A stretch of 64,000 nucleotides of DNA from Chelativorans alearensis (GCF_010993735.1 NZ_WQNI01000005.1:312501-376500); one strand, 5' to 3'; positions 1 through 9,004 are shown, counted from the first letter of the stretch. A program made the numbers and translations. The notes: generated by a model from the sequence alone, not told the origin.

Positions 1-188
1 CCCGGATGCAGGCGATCAAAATTCAATCAAATACTTGATATAATTGAAAAAACTACCTGTGGAAACAGGTTGTATAAGGTCGTTCTCGGAGGGCAGCCGC
101 GGACAAAGTTGGGGCTGGAAAATGCAACTTTTACGTTTGGTATACGTGCTCGGGAGAGGCATCGTCAGGGTATGATTCGCACCACGGC
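1..188. other. Non-coding left edge downstream of the merR gene
   Basis: No convincing gene is visible in these 188 bases. The first 60 bases are AT-rich. A small perfect hairpin (ACCTGT, loop GGAA, ACAGGT) lies at 55-70. It sits beyond the 3' end of the leftward merR gene but has no T-tract, so a terminator role is not supported. What lies to the left of the window is unknown. Confidence 0.5.
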
Positions 189-617
189 TCAATGGGTGTC
201 GCTTCGGCATTTTCCGTGATCGGCCAAGACGTGGATGACCTGGCACTCGCACACCTTGCCGTGGCCGCATTCCTCCACCATGCGCCGCAATTCGCCGCTG
301 AGCGCCTGCAGCTTGGCGATGCGCATCTCGATCTCGCGCAGGTGGCGCGCGGCGATGCTGTCGGCTTCGTGGCAGGAGCGTTGCGGCTGCTCCGTCAAGG
401 CGAGGAGCTCGCGGATGTCGTCCATCTCGAAGCCCAGCTCCCGCGCATGGCGGATGAAGCTGAGGCGGCTCAGATCCTTCTCGTCGAACTGGCGGCGGTT
501 GCCCTCGCTGCGCGGCGGCGCGGGCATGAGGCCGATCTGCTCGTAGAAACGGATCGTCGGCACCTTCACGCCGCTCTGCCGGGCGGCCTCGCCGATGGAA
601 ATCGCGCGCGCTGTCAT
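189..617 (-). CDS. MerR-family regulator, cadmium/lead/zinc-responsive type
   Basis: A 142-residue transcription activator of the MerR family, probably sensing a divalent soft metal and switching on the divergent efflux ATPase. The N-terminal winged helix (helix-turn-helix at residues 6-17, then TIRFYEQIGL) is typical, followed by the long dimerisation helix. Cysteines at 82, 117, 123, 125 and 137 fit the ZntR/CadR/PbrR metal-binding pattern: one Cys at the helix start and a Cys-rich loop near the C-terminus with histidines. The start is the internal ATG at 617. The longer reading frame to 671 adds 18 residues with no family match and would run over the operator. Metal specificity cannot be read from sequence alone. 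Confidence 0.9.
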   Translation of the reverse strand: MTARAISIGEAARQSGVKVPTIRFYEQIGLMPAPPRSEGNRRQFDEKDLSRLSFIRHARELGFEMDDIRELLALTEQPQRSCHEADSIAARHLREIEMRIAKLQALSGELRRMVEECGHGKVCECQVIHVLADHGKCRSDTH

Positions 618-625
618 TTTTTCGC

Positions 626-656
626 TTGCTCCTATAGTCGCTAGAGGAAGTAAGGC
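626..656 (+). promoter_or_regulatory. MerR-type promoter/operator for the efflux ATPase
   Basis: A -35 element TTGCTC (626-631) is separated from a -10 element TAAGGC (651-656) by 19 bp, the stretched spacer typical of MerR-activated promoters. The spacer contains an interrupted palindrome, TCCTATAG-TCG-CTAGAGGA (630-648), very like the published CadR operator with CTATAG and CTA half-sites. It reads toward the ATPase gene and lies just upstream of the merR start, so the regulator probably also controls itself. Confidence 0.8.
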
Positions 657-711
657 TTTGCCCGGAAGCAATCAAGGACCAGCAATCAAGGGCCAGGCAG
701 GGACCGGGTGA

Positions 712-2889
712 ATGGCCGAAATTACGAGCAGGAGCCGCTACCGCGTCGACGGCATGGATTGCGCAGGCTGCGCGCGCAAGATCGACACCGCGGTGCGCCG
801 CATCAGCGGTGTGGAGGACGTTGCGGTCTCCGCCACGACCGGCACGATGACGGTGGATCATGCCGACCTGGCCGAGGTGCGCCCGGCGATCGAAAGGCAG
901 GTGACGCGGCTTGGCTACGGGCTGCGGCCGGTGACCGGGAGCGACGGCGCGGACGCCTCTGGCACATGCTGCGGCGGCTCGGCCCAGGCCGTCTCTACCC
1001 CTCGCCCCGACGATGGCGCTGAGGCGCCCTGGTGGGATCAGCCGCGCGTCCGGCTGACGGCTTCCTGCGGCCTTGCGCTGGCCGCTGCCTTTGCCGCCGG
1101 GCGCTTCTTCCCAGAATTCAACGGCTGGCTCTACGCGGCGGCCATGCTGGTGGGCCTGGTGCCGATCGCCCGCCGCGCCTTCACCGCCGCATTCGCCGGC
1201 ACGCCCTTTTCCATCGAGACGCTGATGACGATTGCCGCGGTCGGTGCCGTCATCATCGGAGCGGCGGAGGAAGCCGCGGTGGTCATCTTCCTGTTCCTCG
1301 TCGGCGAGCTTCTGGAAGGCATTGCGGCGGGCCGCGCACGCGCCAGCATCCGCGCCCTGAGCACCCTTGTGCCGAAGACGGCGCGCCTGGAGCGGGCGGG
1401 CGGGCGCACCGAGGAGGTGGCGGCCGACAGGCTCGCCATCGGCGACGTGATCGTGGTGCGGCCGGGCGACCGCGTTGCCGCCGACGGCGCGGTGCTTTCC
1501 GGCGCGAGCGCGGTGAACGAGGCACCGGTGACGGGCGAGAGCACGCCGGCCGGCAAGGAGCCGGGCGATGCCGTTTATGCAGGAACGGTGAACGGCGACG
1601 GCGTGCTGCGCATCCGCGTGGCTGCCGCGGCGAAGGACAACACCATCGCCCGGATCGTCAAGCTCGTCGAGGAGGCGCAGGAGAAGAAGGCGCCGACCGA
1701 GCGCTTTATCGATCGTTTCTCGCGTTACTATACGCCGGGCGTGGTGCTGCTTGCCCTGCTCGTGGCCACCGTACCGCCGCTTGCGGCTGGCGAACCCTTG
1801 CTTGAATGGGTCTATAAGGGCCTTACCATCCTCATCATCGGCTGCCCCTGCGCGCTGGTGATCTCCACGCCGGCCGCCATTGCCGCCGCGCTCTCGGCGG
1901 GGGCGCGGCGCGGGCTCCTGATGAAGGGCGGCGCCGTGCTGGAAGAGGTGGGCCGCCTGCAGGCCATCGCCTTCGACAAGACCGGGACGCTGACGGAAGG
2001 CCGGCCGCAGGTGACGGACGTCGTGGGCTTCGGGGAAGATGCAGTGGAGGTGCTGCGCCTGGCGGCGGCGCTGGAGTGGGACTCCAGCCATCCACTGGCG
2101 CTCTCCGTCATCGAGCGGGCAAGGGCCGACGGCATCGACGTTCCTGCCGCCACTGAGGCTTCCGCGCTCGGCGGCAGGGGCGTGACCGGCTCCGTGGAGG
2201 GCAAGGCGCTCTTCTTCGGATCTCCCAAAGCCGTGGGCGAAAGGCGCGCGCTGTCGGCGGAACAGAGACGGACAATCGCCGCGCTGAACGAGGAGGGCAA
2301 GACCGTTTCCGTCCTTCTGGCGGACGGCAGGGTCGCCGGCGCCATCGCCATGCGCGACGAGCCGCGCGAGGATGCCCGCTCCGGCCTCGCCCTGCTGAAG
2401 GCAGCCGGCATCCGCACAGTCATGCTGACCGGCGACAACCGCCATACCGCCGAAGCCATCGGCCGCGACCTGGGCGTCGAGGTGCATGCGGAGCTGATGC
2501 CCGAGGACAAGAGCCGCATCGTCAAGGCGCTAAAGGACGAGGGCTTGAAGGTCGGCAAGGTGGGGGACGGCATCAACGACGCGCCGGCGCTTGCCACCGC
2601 CGATATCGGCATCGCCATGGGCGGCGGCACAGACGTGGCGCTGGAGACGGCGGACGCGGCGATCCTGCACGGACGGCTGCACGACGTCTGGGCGATGGTT
2701 GCCCTTTCCAGGCGGGCGATGGCCAATATCCGGCAGAACATCTCCATCGCCATCGGGCTGAAGCTGGTGTTCTTCATCACGACCGTGCTCGGCATCACCG
2801 GGCTGTGGCCGGCCATCCTGGCCGACACCGGCGCGACGGTGCTGGTGACGGCGAATGCCATGCGGCTGCTTGGGTGGAAGGGGCGCTGA
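712..2889 (+). CDS. cadA: Heavy-metal P1B-type ATPase (Cd/Zn/Pb efflux)
   Basis: A 725-residue ATP-driven exporter that moves soft divalent cations out of the cytoplasm. The N-terminus carries a heavy-metal-associated domain with GMDCAGC (Cys17, Cys20). A short Cys-containing linker (GTCCGG) precedes the first membrane helices. The actuator motif TGES, the transmembrane metal site CPC (about 378-380), the phosphorylation motif DKTGT (Asp about 422), the SSHPLAL motif and the hinge GDGINDAPAL (from about 618) are all intact. CPC with this layout points to Zn/Cd/Pb rather than copper, which agrees with the ZntR/CadR-like regulator. It follows the MerR-type promoter directly and converges with the tro operon 39 bp downstream. 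The exact metal is inferred. Confidence 0.93.
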   Translation: MAEITSRSRYRVDGMDCAGCARKIDTAVRRISGVEDVAVSATTGTMTVDHADLAEVRPAIERQVTRLGYGLRPVTGSDGADASGTCCGGSAQAVSTPRPDDGAEAPWWDQPRVRLTASCGLALAAAFAAGRFFPEFNGWLYAAAMLVGLVPIARRAFTAAFAGTPFSIETLMTIAAVGAVIIGAAEEAAVVIFLFLVGELLEGIAAGRARASIRALSTLVPKTARLERAGGRTEEVAADRLAIGDVIVVRPGDRVAADGAVLSGASAVNEAPVTGESTPAGKEPGDAVYAGTVNGDGVLRIRVAAAAKDNTIARIVKLVEEAQEKKAPTERFIDRFSRYYTPGVVLLALLVATVPPLAAGEPLLEWVYKGLTILIIGCPCALVISTPAAIAAALSAGARRGLLMKGGAVLEEVGRLQAIAFDKTGTLTEGRPQVTDVVGFGEDAVEVLRLAAALEWDSSHPLALSVIERARADGIDVPAATEASALGGRGVTGSVEGKALFFGSPKAVGERRALSAEQRRTIAALNEEGKTVSVLLADGRVAGAIAMRDEPREDARSGLALLKAAGIRTVMLTGDNRHTAEAIGRDLGVEVHAELMPEDKSRIVKALKDEGLKVGKVGDGINDAPALATADIGIAMGGGTDVALETADAAILHGRLHDVWAMVALSRRAMANIRQNISIAIGLKLVFFITTVLGITGLWPAILADTGATVLVTANAMRLLGWKGR

Positions 2890-2928
2890 GGAGGGGTGAA
2901 GCGGCGAACTGGGTGTTGGCGCGTCTGT

Positions 2929-3855
2929 TCAAGCCCCTCTCGGCGCCCCGATCCGCGCGCGGTGCGGCGCGAAGAGGCAAGCTAGCGCCAGGATGAGGCC
3001 GGAGACGGTGGCGATCATGCCGGCGGCGCTGACGGCGTTGTCGGCGCCGAGCCATAGGGGGCCGTAGCCGGCGAGTACATAGCCGAGGACGGCGGAAAGC
3101 GTGGCGAAGGCGACGCTCCACAACACCTGGATTTCCAGCCGATTGGTCATCAGCCTGGCCGCAGCGGGCGGGCAGATGAACATGGCGATGACGATAATGG
3201 AGCCCACGGCATCGAATGCGGCGACGGCCGCCACGGCGGCGGTGATGACGAGGCCGAGGCTGAGTGCGGCCGTGGGGATGCCGACGGCCCCGGCGAAGCC
3301 CTCGTCGAAGGTGGAGAGCTTCAGGGGGCGCCAGAAGACGACGGTGAGAAGCCCGATGAGGACGGCGGCGGCGGCCATGCGGAAAAGCTCGGGCGGCAGC
3401 GCGGCGAGCGCTGCCGGATCCGTGAGCGAGCCCCAGCCTTCGGCCGAGAACCAGATGAGGCTTTCCAGATTGCCGTAGAGCGCGTGCTCCACGTCGAGAT
3501 GGACGCCGCTGGTGTCGCTCTGCTCCAGGAGCAGCACGCCGGCGGCGAAGAGCGACGTGAAGACGACACCCATGGCCGCCCCCGGCTCGATGCGCCCGAC
3601 GCGCCTGATGGCCTCGATGAGGACGACGGCGACCACCGCGGCGCCCGCCGCCCCGAGAAGCATCGGCCATGTGGAGATGACGCCCGTGAGGAGGAAGGCG
3701 ACGACGATGCCCGGCAGAACCACATGGCTGATGGCATCGCCGATCAGCGCCTGCCGCCGGAGAATGAGGAAATTGCCCGGCAGCGCGCAGGCGATCGCCG
3801 CGAGGATGCCGATCAGGAGCGGCGTGAGGCTGAGCTGTACGAATTCCACACCCAT
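2929..3855 (-). CDS. troD: Metal ABC transporter permease, second subunit (TroD/MntD type)
   Basis: A 308-residue inner-membrane permease of the ABC-3 (zinc/manganese/iron) family. It has about eight hydrophobic segments and the family signature near the N-terminus, RRQALIGDAISHVVLPG, followed by FDEGFAGAVGIP and a MFICPPAAARL segment that match the paired permease troC. The ATG at 3855 lies 11 bp after the troC stop, so the two are translated from one mRNA and presumably form a heterodimeric channel with the TroB ATPase. A longer in-frame extension toward 5175 is only the reverse complement of troC. It ends close to the convergent ATPase gene. Confidence 0.88.
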   Translation of the reverse strand: MGVEFVQLSLTPLLIGILAAIACALPGNFLILRRQALIGDAISHVVLPGIVVAFLLTGVISTWPMLLGAAGAAVVAVVLIEAIRRVGRIEPGAAMGVVFTSLFAAGVLLLEQSDTSGVHLDVEHALYGNLESLIWFSAEGWGSLTDPAALAALPPELFRMAAAAVLIGLLTVVFWRPLKLSTFDEGFAGAVGIPTAALSLGLVITAAVAAVAAFDAVGSIIVIAMFICPPAAARLMTNRLEIQVLWSVAFATLSAVLGYVLAGYGPLWLGADNAVSAAGMIATVSGLILALACLFAPHRARIGAPRGA

Positions 3856-3866
3856 TGCGATGCTCC

Positions 3867-5078
3867 TCAGGCGACCGGCGCCGGCGGGCCGAGCCGCCGG
3901 TCGATCTCTGCGATCTCGTCGCGCGTCAAAACGGATTCGATGGGGGTGAGCCCGTCGTAGCTGCCCGACACCGCCTCGTCCTGGTAGACCTGGCGGGCGA
4001 GTGCCCAGCGCTTCTCGTCGCGCAGGGTCTTGGCGGCAAGCGCCCTGCCCTCCTCCGTCGCCACGGCGTCCTGCCGGATGAGGCGCTCGCGGCGCAACAC
4101 GGTGAGTGTGAGCGGATCGAATATGGCCTCGCCATGGGCGAGCGCCAGGAGCCCCTGCCGCCGATGCACACGCAACTGGAACCGGCGGTGACGGACCAGC
4201 GCCGCCAGCACCCCGCGCCCCGGCGCAAAGAGAAGCGACAGGAGAAAGAGAGCAAAGCTCACCAAAACGATGATGGGACCCGTCGGCAGGTTGGGGGCCG
4301 ATGCCGAGAGCGCCGCCCCGAGATAGCCCGAAAACCCGCCGACGGCACCGGCGATGAGGAGCACACGGTCCGTCCGCTCCGTCCACAGGCGGGCGGTGAC
4401 GGGTGGGATGATGAGCATGGCCACGACGAGGATGAGACCGACCAGCTTCAGCCCGATGACGGTGACCGCCATCACAAGCCCCATCATGGCGAGATCCATA
4501 CGCCGCACGTTTATGCCGGAAGCTGTTGCGAACCCGGCGTCGAAGGCGACCAGCGTCATCGGCCGCCTCAGGAGCAGCACGAAGGCGACGGCGAGCGCGC
4601 CGCCCAGCGCGATGACCACGGCATCCTGGAAGAGCATGCCCGCCGTCGAGCCGAGCAGGAAGCTTTCCAACCCCGCCTGATAGCCGCTGGACATGGTCTG
4701 GATGATGGTGAGAAGCACGATGCCGAAGCCGAAGAAGACGGACAGCACCGCACCGATGGCCGCGTCCTCGGCAAGCCGTGTGCGGCTGGCGATCCACTGG
4801 ACGGCGAGAAGGCCGAGGCTGGCGGAGACGGCGGAGCCCAGGAGGAGACCTGGAAGATTGCGGCCGTCGCCGCCGAATACCACCATCACGATGAAGGCGA
4901 TGCCGACGCCCGGCAGTGTGGCGTGTGCCACGGCATCGCTCACCAGCGCCCGCTTGCGCAGGAAGAGGAACGTGCCGCCGGAGCCGGCGGCCATGCCGAG
5001 AAGCGCCGCGCCGAGTGCCACCAGGGCGGCGTTGTAGCCGGCCTGGAGGAGGAGCGCGTCGAGGAGGAGGCTGGGCAT
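3867..5078 (-). CDS. troC: Metal ABC transporter permease with C-terminal DtxR-like tail (TroC/MntC type)
   Basis: A 403-residue protein, longer than the usual 280-300 for ABC-3 permeases. Residues 1 to about 285 form the membrane domain, with the signature RKRALVSDAVAHATLPG and the MLIIPPVTARL segment. The last ~115 residues are hydrophilic and look like a winged-helix plus dimerisation segment of DtxR/MntR repressors (for example LRRERLIRQDAVATEEGRAL). Such extensions are known in some TroC-type permeases. Their role is unsettled and could be metal-dependent gating or simply structural. The gene lies between troB and troD, with a 131-bp gap before it in which I see no gene. Confidence 0.87.
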   Translation of the reverse strand: MPSLLLDALLLQAGYNAALVALGAALLGMAAGSGGTFLFLRKRALVSDAVAHATLPGVGIAFIVMVVFGGDGRNLPGLLLGSAVSASLGLLAVQWIASRTRLAEDAAIGAVLSVFFGFGIVLLTIIQTMSSGYQAGLESFLLGSTAGMLFQDAVVIALGGALAVAFVLLLRRPMTLVAFDAGFATASGINVRRMDLAMMGLVMAVTVIGLKLVGLILVVAMLIIPPVTARLWTERTDRVLLIAGAVGGFSGYLGAALSASAPNLPTGPIIVLVSFALFLLSLLFAPGRGVLAALVRHRRFQLRVHRRQGLLALAHGEAIFDPLTLTVLRRERLIRQDAVATEEGRALAAKTLRDEKRWALARQVYQDEAVSGSYDGLTPIESVLTRDEIAEIDRRLGPPAPVA

Positions 5079-5209
5079 GGGTCAGGGTCTCGGGTGGGGG
5101 AGGGAGGCGGCCCTTCCCTCGAAGCGTGGCGGACTTGCCCAATGGAGAGGTGAGGTCGGCGCCCCGGAGGACCATTCTAAATGCATTGAAATCGGCATCC
5201 CGGTCGCCC

Positions 5210-6025
5210 TCATGCCGCCGGCAGCTTCAGCTGGTCGATATGCGCCGTCGCCAGGCGCCCTCCGTAGGTTTTCTGCAGATTTTCGGCGGTGAAGGTGGTG
5301 GCGACGGGGCCTTCGGCGATCTTGCGCACGTTGATAAGGAGCACGTGGTCGAAATAGTCGGTAACGGTCGCCAGATCGTGATGCACGCACACCACGGTGC
5401 GCTTTTCCGCCTTGAGGGATTTCAGCACGTCGATGATGGCCTTTTCCGTGGCGGCGTCGACGCCGGCGAAGGGCTCGTCGAGCAGGTAGAGCTCGGCGTT
5501 CTGCGCCAGCGCGCGGGCGAGGAAGACGCGCTGCTGCTGGCCGCCGGAGAGCTGGCCGATCTGCCGGTCGGCGAAATCTGCCATGCCGACACGCTCCAGG
5601 CAGGCGATCGCCCGCTCGCGGTGGTGGTGGCGCACGAGATGAAGCAGGCCGAGCTCACGGTAGAGCCCCATCAAGACCACATCGATGACACGGGTCGGGA
5701 AATCCCAGTCCACGGAGGCGCGCTGCGGCACGTAGGCGATGCGGTGCATGACCTGCGCCAGCGGCGCGCCGAACACCATCACACGGCCGGAAAGGCGCGG
5801 CACGATGCCAAGCGCGGCCTTCAGAAGCGTCGACTTGCCGGCACCGTTGGGACCGATGATGGCAGTCATGGATTCGGCGGGCACCGTGGCGTCGATGGAA
5901 AAGACCGCCGGCTTCTCGCCGTAGGAGACCGTCAGCTCCTGCATGGCGAGGGGGCTGTCGGTGGGGGCCGGGCGGAAAACACGTTCTCCCGCCTCGCTGG
6001 CCAGTTCGAGCGCCGCGTTGTTCAT
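5210..6025 (-). CDS. troB: Manganese/zinc ABC transporter ATP-binding protein
   Basis: A 271-residue cytoplasmic ATPase energising the TroCD permease. Walker A is GPNGAGKST, the signature is LSGGQQQR, Walker B is [12 protein letters not shown], and the switch histidine is in VCVHHD. These and the closely linked ABC-3 permeases place it in the TroB/MntB/SitB group. The chosen ATG at 6025 has GAGG about 5 bp upstream. An in-frame TTG at 6043 overlaps the troA stop and is the alternative start. It follows troA with a 14-bp gap. Confidence 0.9.
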   Translation of the reverse strand: MNNAALELASEAGERVFRPAPTDSPLAMQELTVSYGEKPAVFSIDATVPAESMTAIIGPNGAGKSTLLKAALGIVPRLSGRVMVFGAPLAQVMHRIAYVPQRASVDWDFPTRVIDVVLMGLYRELGLLHLVRHHHRERAIACLERVGMADFADRQIGQLSGGQQQRVFLARALAQNAELYLLDEPFAGVDAATEKAIIDVLKSLKAEKRTVVCVHHDLATVTDYFDHVLLINVRKIAEGPVATTFTAENLQKTYGGRLATAHIDQLKLPAA

Positions 6026-6039
6026 CTTCGCCTCGCTCC

Positions 6040-7014
6040 TCAACTGCCGGCGGCCAAGCGGCCGAGCATGCCGCGCTCCGGCGCCTCTCCGCCGAGCGCG
6101 CGGGTGATCGCCGTGACGTTATGATCGATCATGCCGATGTAGGTGCCCTCGTAGGTGCCGTCGCGGCCCATGGCATCGGAGAAGAGCTGGCCGCCGACCG
6201 TGACCTCCTGGCCCTTGGCCGCCGCCCCTTCGATGAGGGCGCGCATGTTGCGGTCCGAGACGGAGGATTCGACGAAGACGGCGCCGATCCTGCGCTCCAC
6301 CAGCGTGTCGACCAACTCCGAGACGCGGTTGAGCCCGGCCTCGCTCTGCGTCGAGATGCCCTGGATGCCGAGAACCTCGAAATCATAGGCGCGGCCGAAA
6401 TAGTTGAAGGCGTCGTGCGCGGTCACGAGGACGCGGGTTTCCTCCGGCACGGTGGCGAGCACCTGCTTCGCGTAGTCGGAAAGGGCGGCCACGTCCTCGA
6501 GGTGGTTTTCGGCATTGGCGCGGAAAAGCGCTTCGCCCTCGGGACGCGCAGCGATCAGCGCGTCACGCACTGAAACGACCACCTTCGACCATAGGTCGGG
6601 GTCCATCCACACATGCGGGTCGTAGCGGTTCTCGTAATCATCGTGGGCGAGCAGCACATTTCGCGGCAGTTCCTCGGCGACGGCGACCACCGTTCGCCGC
6701 GCCCCGAGCGAATGCATGAAGTCCTCCATCTGGGCTTCCAGGTAGAGGCCGTGCCACAGCACCAGGTCGGCGCGCGTCATGGCGAGGATGTCGGTGCGGG
6801 TCTGGCGGTAGGCATGCGGGTCGACGCCCGGCCCCATCAGCGCCCGCACCTCGACCAGGTCGCCGCCAATCTGGCGTGCCGCATCGGCGATCATGCCGGT
6901 GGTGGCGACCACCTTGAGCGGGCTTTGCGCCCCCGCCACCGAAACCGGCAATGCCGCCACGGCAAAAAGCGCGGCCAACCCCGCCAGCATCGAACGCCTG
7001 ATCCAGTCCGTCAT
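6040..7014 (-). CDS. troA: Periplasmic manganese/zinc-binding protein (cluster A-I, TroA-like)
   Basis: A 324-residue solute-binding protein that captures Mn(II) or Zn(II) in the periplasm for TroBCD. It has a Sec signal peptide (residues 1 to about 29, ending VAGAQ). Likely metal ligands are His67 (VDPHAYR) and His134 (DPHVWMD), followed by the acidic ligands in [10 protein letters not shown] and the FSDAMG motif, all in TroA/PsaA/SitA positions. There is no His-rich loop of the ZnuA type, which favours manganese. The ATG at 7014 is preferred because AAAGG sits 6 bp upstream. The ATG at 7020 is too close to that sequence, and the longer frame to 7179 would run through both operator boxes. 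Confidence 0.9.
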   Translation of the reverse strand: MTDWIRRSMLAGLAALFAVAALPVSVAGAQSPLKVVATTGMIADAARQIGGDLVEVRALMGPGVDPHAYRQTRTDILAMTRADLVLWHGLYLEAQMEDFMHSLGARRTVVAVAEELPRNVLLAHDDYENRYDPHVWMDPDLWSKVVVSVRDALIAARPEGEALFRANAENHLEDVAALSDYAKQVLATVPEETRVLVTAHDAFNYFGRAYDFEVLGIQGISTQSEAGLNRVSELVDTLVERRIGAVFVESSVSDRNMRALIEGAAAKGQEVTVGGQLFSDAMGRDGTYEGTYIGMIDHNVTAITRALGGEAPERGMLGRLAAGS

Positions 7015-7042
7015 ATTCATCCTTTCGGGATTTCTTCTGCAA

Positions 7043-7059
7043 GCGCGAATTATTCGCAA
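7043..7059. promoter_or_regulatory. Promoter-proximal Mur/Fur-family operator upstream of troA
   Basis: The core GCGAATTATTCGC (7045-7057) is a perfect 13-bp palindrome about its central base. It fits the alphaproteobacterial Mur (manganese-responsive Fur-family) box, TGC-N-AAT-N-ATT-N-GCA. It lies about 30 bp upstream of the troA start. Binding of Mur with Mn(II) here would repress the importer (inference from the site type). Confidence 0.65.
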
Positions 7060-7097
7060 ACCTGCCTTGGCCCTCACATGTTCCATAATTAATGCAA

Positions 7098-7114
7098 TTG
7101 CGAATGATTTGCAA
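7098..7114. promoter_or_regulatory. Promoter-distal Mur/Fur-family operator upstream of troA
   Basis: TTGCGAATGATTTGCAA is a 17-bp interrupted palindrome closely matching published Mur boxes in rhizobia (TTGCAAAT / ATTTGCAA arms). It lies 38 bp upstream of the proximal box. Two boxes ahead of sit/mnt-type operons is a known arrangement. No mur gene is in this window. Confidence 0.75.
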
Positions 7115-7527
7115 GAAGGAAAATCGGCTTTGCGTTGTTCGACGGATAAGGTAGCGCTTTGGGTTAGGCCTCCAAGCATATCACGCCGTTCGACGCGTAT
7201 ACCTACATAACGAAAAGATTACGGCGCCACAAAAATCGTGAAATCCCGCCTATCGACAGGACGTCGATTTTGCTTCAGGGGAAATCCGTACTCTGGATAT
7301 TTACGGTAAACATATTATATAACTATCTGATCACGTATACATTTTTAAGCTTCGCCAACCGAAGAGGCCGCCCGAAGTTGCATATTCTCCTCCCCTCTGG
7401 ACGGCTGCTGACACGGCTGGCGAGATTTGAGCATGCGGGTACGCCCCGTCGGGCGCTACCCGTTTGCACCATCAATAACGACAATCTGGGAATTCATTTT
7501 TAGAACCAGTGGATTGCTCAACTGTCA

Positions 7528-7565
7528 GGGGCTGCGGCGGCGTCGATGCTTCCGCAGCCCTTTTT
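7528..7565 (+). terminator. Rightward intrinsic terminator at the end of a non-coding stretch
   Basis: GGGCTGCGG (7529-7537) pairs perfectly with CCGCAGCCC (7552-7560), followed at once by TTTTT. The orientation is rightward, yet no recognisable gene reads rightward into it. The stretch from about 7015 to 7588 otherwise holds only the Mur boxes and AT-rich, promoter-like sequence around 7260-7350. Either an unrecognised small RNA or short ORF ends here, or the site blocks read-through. Confidence 0.65.
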
Positions 7566-7588
7566 CTTTCCGGTCGCCCCGGCAGCCT

Positions 7589-9004
7589 TCATGAACGCCC
7601 GTAGACGTCGTCGAAGCGCACGATGTCGTCCTCGCCCAGATAGTCGCCCGTCTGCACCTCGATCAGCACAAGCATCATGATGCCCGGGTTTTCCAGGCGG
7701 TGTTTGGCGCCGCACGGGATATAGGTGGACTGGTCGGTGGCAAGCATCATCTCCTTGTCGCCGTTGACGATGCGCGCCGTCCCCGACACCACCACCCAGT
7801 GCTCGGCGCGATGGTGGTGCATCTGCAGGCTGAGGCGGGCGCCGGGCTTCACCTCGATGCGCTTGATCTTGAAACGCGGCCCCTCCTCCAGCACCGTGTA
7901 GGCGCCCCAGGGGCGGTAAACGGTGCGGTGGACGCGATGGGTCTCGTTGCCCTCCTCCTTGAGCCGGTTGTAGAGCAGCTTCACATCCTGCGCCCGCTCC
8001 CGCGTGGTCACCAGGAGGGCGTCCGGCGTGTCGGCGATGATCAGGTTCTCGACGCCGACGACGCCGATCAGCCGGTTGCTGCCGTGGATGACATTGCCGC
8101 TGGAGCCGATCGCCATGACGGGACCGAGGGTGCGGTTGCCCTCCTCGTCGCCCGCATATTGCGCGCCGAGGGCGGCCCACGAGCCGATGTCGTTCCAGCC
8201 GATGTCGCAGGGCACCACCGAGGTGTTCGGCGCCTTTTCCAGGACCGCGTAGTCGATCGAGTTGGAAGGCACCTGGGCGAAGAGCGCGGCGTCAAGCTCG
8301 ATCCGCTCGACGTTCTTGCCGTCGATGCGTATGGCGGCCTCGAGGCTTTCCCGGCAGCCTGAGAGGATATCCGGGCACAGCGTCTCCATCAGCCCGATCA
8401 TGGTCTGCGCCTGGAAACAGAACATGCCGGAGTTCCAGGAGAAGCGGCCGCTTTCCAGGTATTTCTGTGCCGTCTTCCCATCGGGCTTCTCCACGAAGCG
8501 CAGCACATCCGTGCCGTCGGCCTCGATGTAGCCGTAGCCGGTCTCCGGCCTGTCCGGCTTTATGCCGAACGTGACGACGCGGCCCTCGCGGGCAAGCTTT
8601 TCCGCCCGGCGCACCGCCTCGGTGAGCGCCGGCACGTCGCCGATCACGTGATCGGCCGGCAAAACGCACAGCACCGTCTCGCCGCCCAGCGCGTTGGCCG
8701 CCTCGAGGCAGGCGGCGGCGATGGCGGCCGCCGTGTTGCGGCCTTCGGGCTCGAGCAGGAAACGGCCATGGCCGAAATCGACGCCGAGCTGGCGGTACTC
8801 GTCCTCGATGGCGAAGAAGAGCTCGCGATTGGTCACGGTGATGAGATCGCCGGCCCCCGGCAAGGCCATCGCGCGCAGAAGCGCATGCTGGATGAGCGAG
8901 CGGCCGTCGGCCAGCCGGATGAGCGGCTTCGGGTGGTTCTCCCGCGACAGCGGCCAAAGGCGGGAACCCGCCCCGCCGCAGATGATAACCGGTACGATGC
9001 CCAT
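7589..9004 (-). CDS. manC: Mannose-1-phosphate guanylyltransferase / mannose-6-phosphate isomerase
   Basis: A 471-residue bifunctional enzyme that makes GDP-mannose for exopolysaccharide or lipopolysaccharide. The N-terminal nucleotidyltransferase domain begins VPVIICGGAGSRLWPLSR (the GTP-binding signature) and includes FVEKPD and the EPEGRNTAAAI segment. The C-terminal cupin (from about residue 340) carries YRPWGAYTVLEEG, LSLQMHHHRAEHW and TYIPCGAKHRLENPG, typical of type II phosphomannose isomerases. The ATG at 9004 is preceded by GGAGAG on the coding strand. The 27-residue upstream extension has no family match. It stands alone, with no glycosyltransferases beside it, so the glycan it serves is not evident. 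Confidence 0.93.
   Translation of the reverse strand: MGIVPVIICGGAGSRLWPLSRENHPKPLIRLADGRSLIQHALLRAMALPGAGDLITVTNRELFFAIEDEYRQLGVDFGHGRFLLEPEGRNTAAAIAAACLEAANALGGETVLCVLPADHVIGDVPALTEAVRRAEKLAREGRVVTFGIKPDRPETGYGYIEADGTDVLRFVEKPDGKTAQKYLESGRFSWNSGMFCFQAQTMIGLMETLCPDILSGCRESLEAAIRIDGKNVERIELDAALFAQVPSNSIDYAVLEKAPNTSVVPCDIGWNDIGSWAALGAQYAGDEEGNRTLGPVMAIGSSGNVIHGSNRLIGVVGVENLIIADTPDALLVTTRERAQDVKLLYNRLKEEGNETHRVHRTVYRPWGAYTVLEEGPRFKIKRIEVKPGARLSLQMHHHRAEHWVVVSGTARIVNGDKEMMLATDQSTYIPCGAKHRLENPGIMMLVLIEVQTGDYLGEDDIVRFDDVYGRS

Noticed and set aside
16-2487. Very long leftward open frame of 823 codons
   Set aside because: It is the reverse of the merR region and the efflux ATPase; the protein is Arg/Gly/His-rich with no domain, a common GC-rich antisense artefact.
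3855-5153. 432-codon rightward ORF opposite troC
   Set aside because: Antisense to a clear membrane protein, with charged low-complexity sequence and no domain.
2929-5175. 748-codon leftward frame suggesting a giant permease
   Set aside because: Only its last 308 codons are the real TroD permease; the rest is out of frame with troC and low-complexity Arg/Pro/Gly.
7270-7503. 77-codon rightward ORF before the terminator
   Set aside because: No recognisable domain and no good ribosome binding site; treated as part of a non-coding stretch that may encode an RNA.
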